DNA from: Symbiobacteriaceae bacterium
GTDB lineage: Bacteria > Bacillota_E > Symbiobacteriia > Symbiobacteriales > Symbiobacteriaceae
Length of the DNA stretch: 6,521 nt
Direction of reading: 5' to 3'
Assembly: GCA_027356675.1 (NCBI GenBank)
Contig: DAHVXO010000263.1
Span: 1-6,521 of the forward strand
The position numbers were made by a program, and so were the translations under genes. Below the pieces are notes generated by a model. The model was not told the origin of the DNA and searched no databases. It saw nothing but the letters and a program-made list of their open reading frames with translations. Below, in pieces: positions 6,353-6,521 of the stretch. Within the stretch, counting starts at the first letter, position 1. Each line of letters opens with the position of its first letter.

Positions 6353-6521
6353 ATGTCCACACTTGTCCCTATCGGTGTTGCCGCTAGAGAAATCGGAGTT
6401 CACCCCGATACCCTGCGCCGATGGGAGCAGGAGGGACGTATCGAACCAGCTGAGCGGACTCCAGGCGGAAGGCGACGTTATGACATTGCCAAGCTGCGTA
6501 ATCTTGCACCCCACAGGGCTC
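6353..6521 (+). CDS. N-terminus of a MerR-type HTH protein, probably IS607-family serine recombinase (TnpA), cut by the window edge
   Basis: The gene starts at ATG 6353 and runs off the right edge; 56 codons are visible. The residues begin MSTLVPIGVAARE and contain a MerR-like winged helix-turn-helix. The first helix pair is IGVAAREIGVHPDTLRRWE (about 7-25), then EGRI, and the wing TPGGRRRYDIAKLRNL (about 34-49), followed by APHRA. IS607-family TnpA proteins have exactly this layout: a short MerR-like domain followed by a serine-recombinase catalytic domain opening with a YARVS motif. The catalytic part lies outside the window, so an ordinary MerR-family regulator remains possible. The wording TPGG-RRYD followed closely by APHRA favours the transposon protein. 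If so, a tnpB-like gene may follow and the left end of the element should lie a short way upstream, between 6268 and 6352. Confidence 0.65.
   Translation, partial: MSTLVPIGVAAREIGVHPDTLRRWEQEGRIEPAERTPGGRRRYDIAKLRNLAPHRA

Noticed and set aside
1..6521. CRISPR array, tRNA or rRNA genes
   Set aside because: No regularly spaced repeats, cloverleaf with GTTC-type T-arm, or rRNA-like conserved stretches were seen on either strand.

Overview
The window is high-GC bacterial DNA, mostly plus-strand coding. GTG and TTG starts sit beside ATG, and most starts have strong AGGAGG-type ribosome binding sites. The last gene looks leaderless, with its -10 box 6 nt before the ATG. This fits a high-GC Gram-positive (Actinomycetota-like) or Chloroflexota-like genome, but no marker gene is present and the assignment is tentative.

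Layout. Positions 3-241 hold the 3' end of an unrecognised gene whose frame appears broken near position 88. A catabolic-type gene set follows on the same strand. hyuA (311-2386) and hyuB (2414-4147) encode the ATP-dependent hydantoinase/oxoprolinase (or acetone-type carboxylase) pair. A short-chain dehydrogenase (4210-4968) comes next. Intergenic gaps are 27 and 62 nt. The 62-nt gap carries a clear dyad, so the dehydrogenase may have its own control. Two stem-loops at and after the dehydrogenase stop probably close the unit: a 7-bp GC-rich stem, and a perfect 15-bp inverted repeat with a 14-nt loop.

From about 5090 the content changes. Two small four-helix membrane proteins (5212-5604 and 5875-6267) are each exactly 130 residues. 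They align end to end without gaps at about 43% identity by hand count, so they are an old tandem duplication of a family I do not recognise. The 270-nt spacer between them has short direct repeats, a hairpin and a weak terminator-like stem with a T-run, but no convincing gene. At the right edge (6353 onward) begins a MerR-type helix-turn-helix protein that looks like the N-terminus of an IS607-family serine recombinase. The right part of the window is therefore probably mobile or accessory DNA.

How the genes may work together (inference). HyuA and HyuB would form a heteromeric enzyme that uses ATP to open a cyclic amide or to activate/carboxylate a ketone. The dehydrogenase, probably NAD-dependent, would oxidise or reduce a carbonyl/hydroxyl intermediate in the same pathway. 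The substrate cannot be read from this window. I see no clear evidence of a wholly new system. The least explained items are the duplicated membrane proteins and the dyads at 4171-4194 and 5003-5046.
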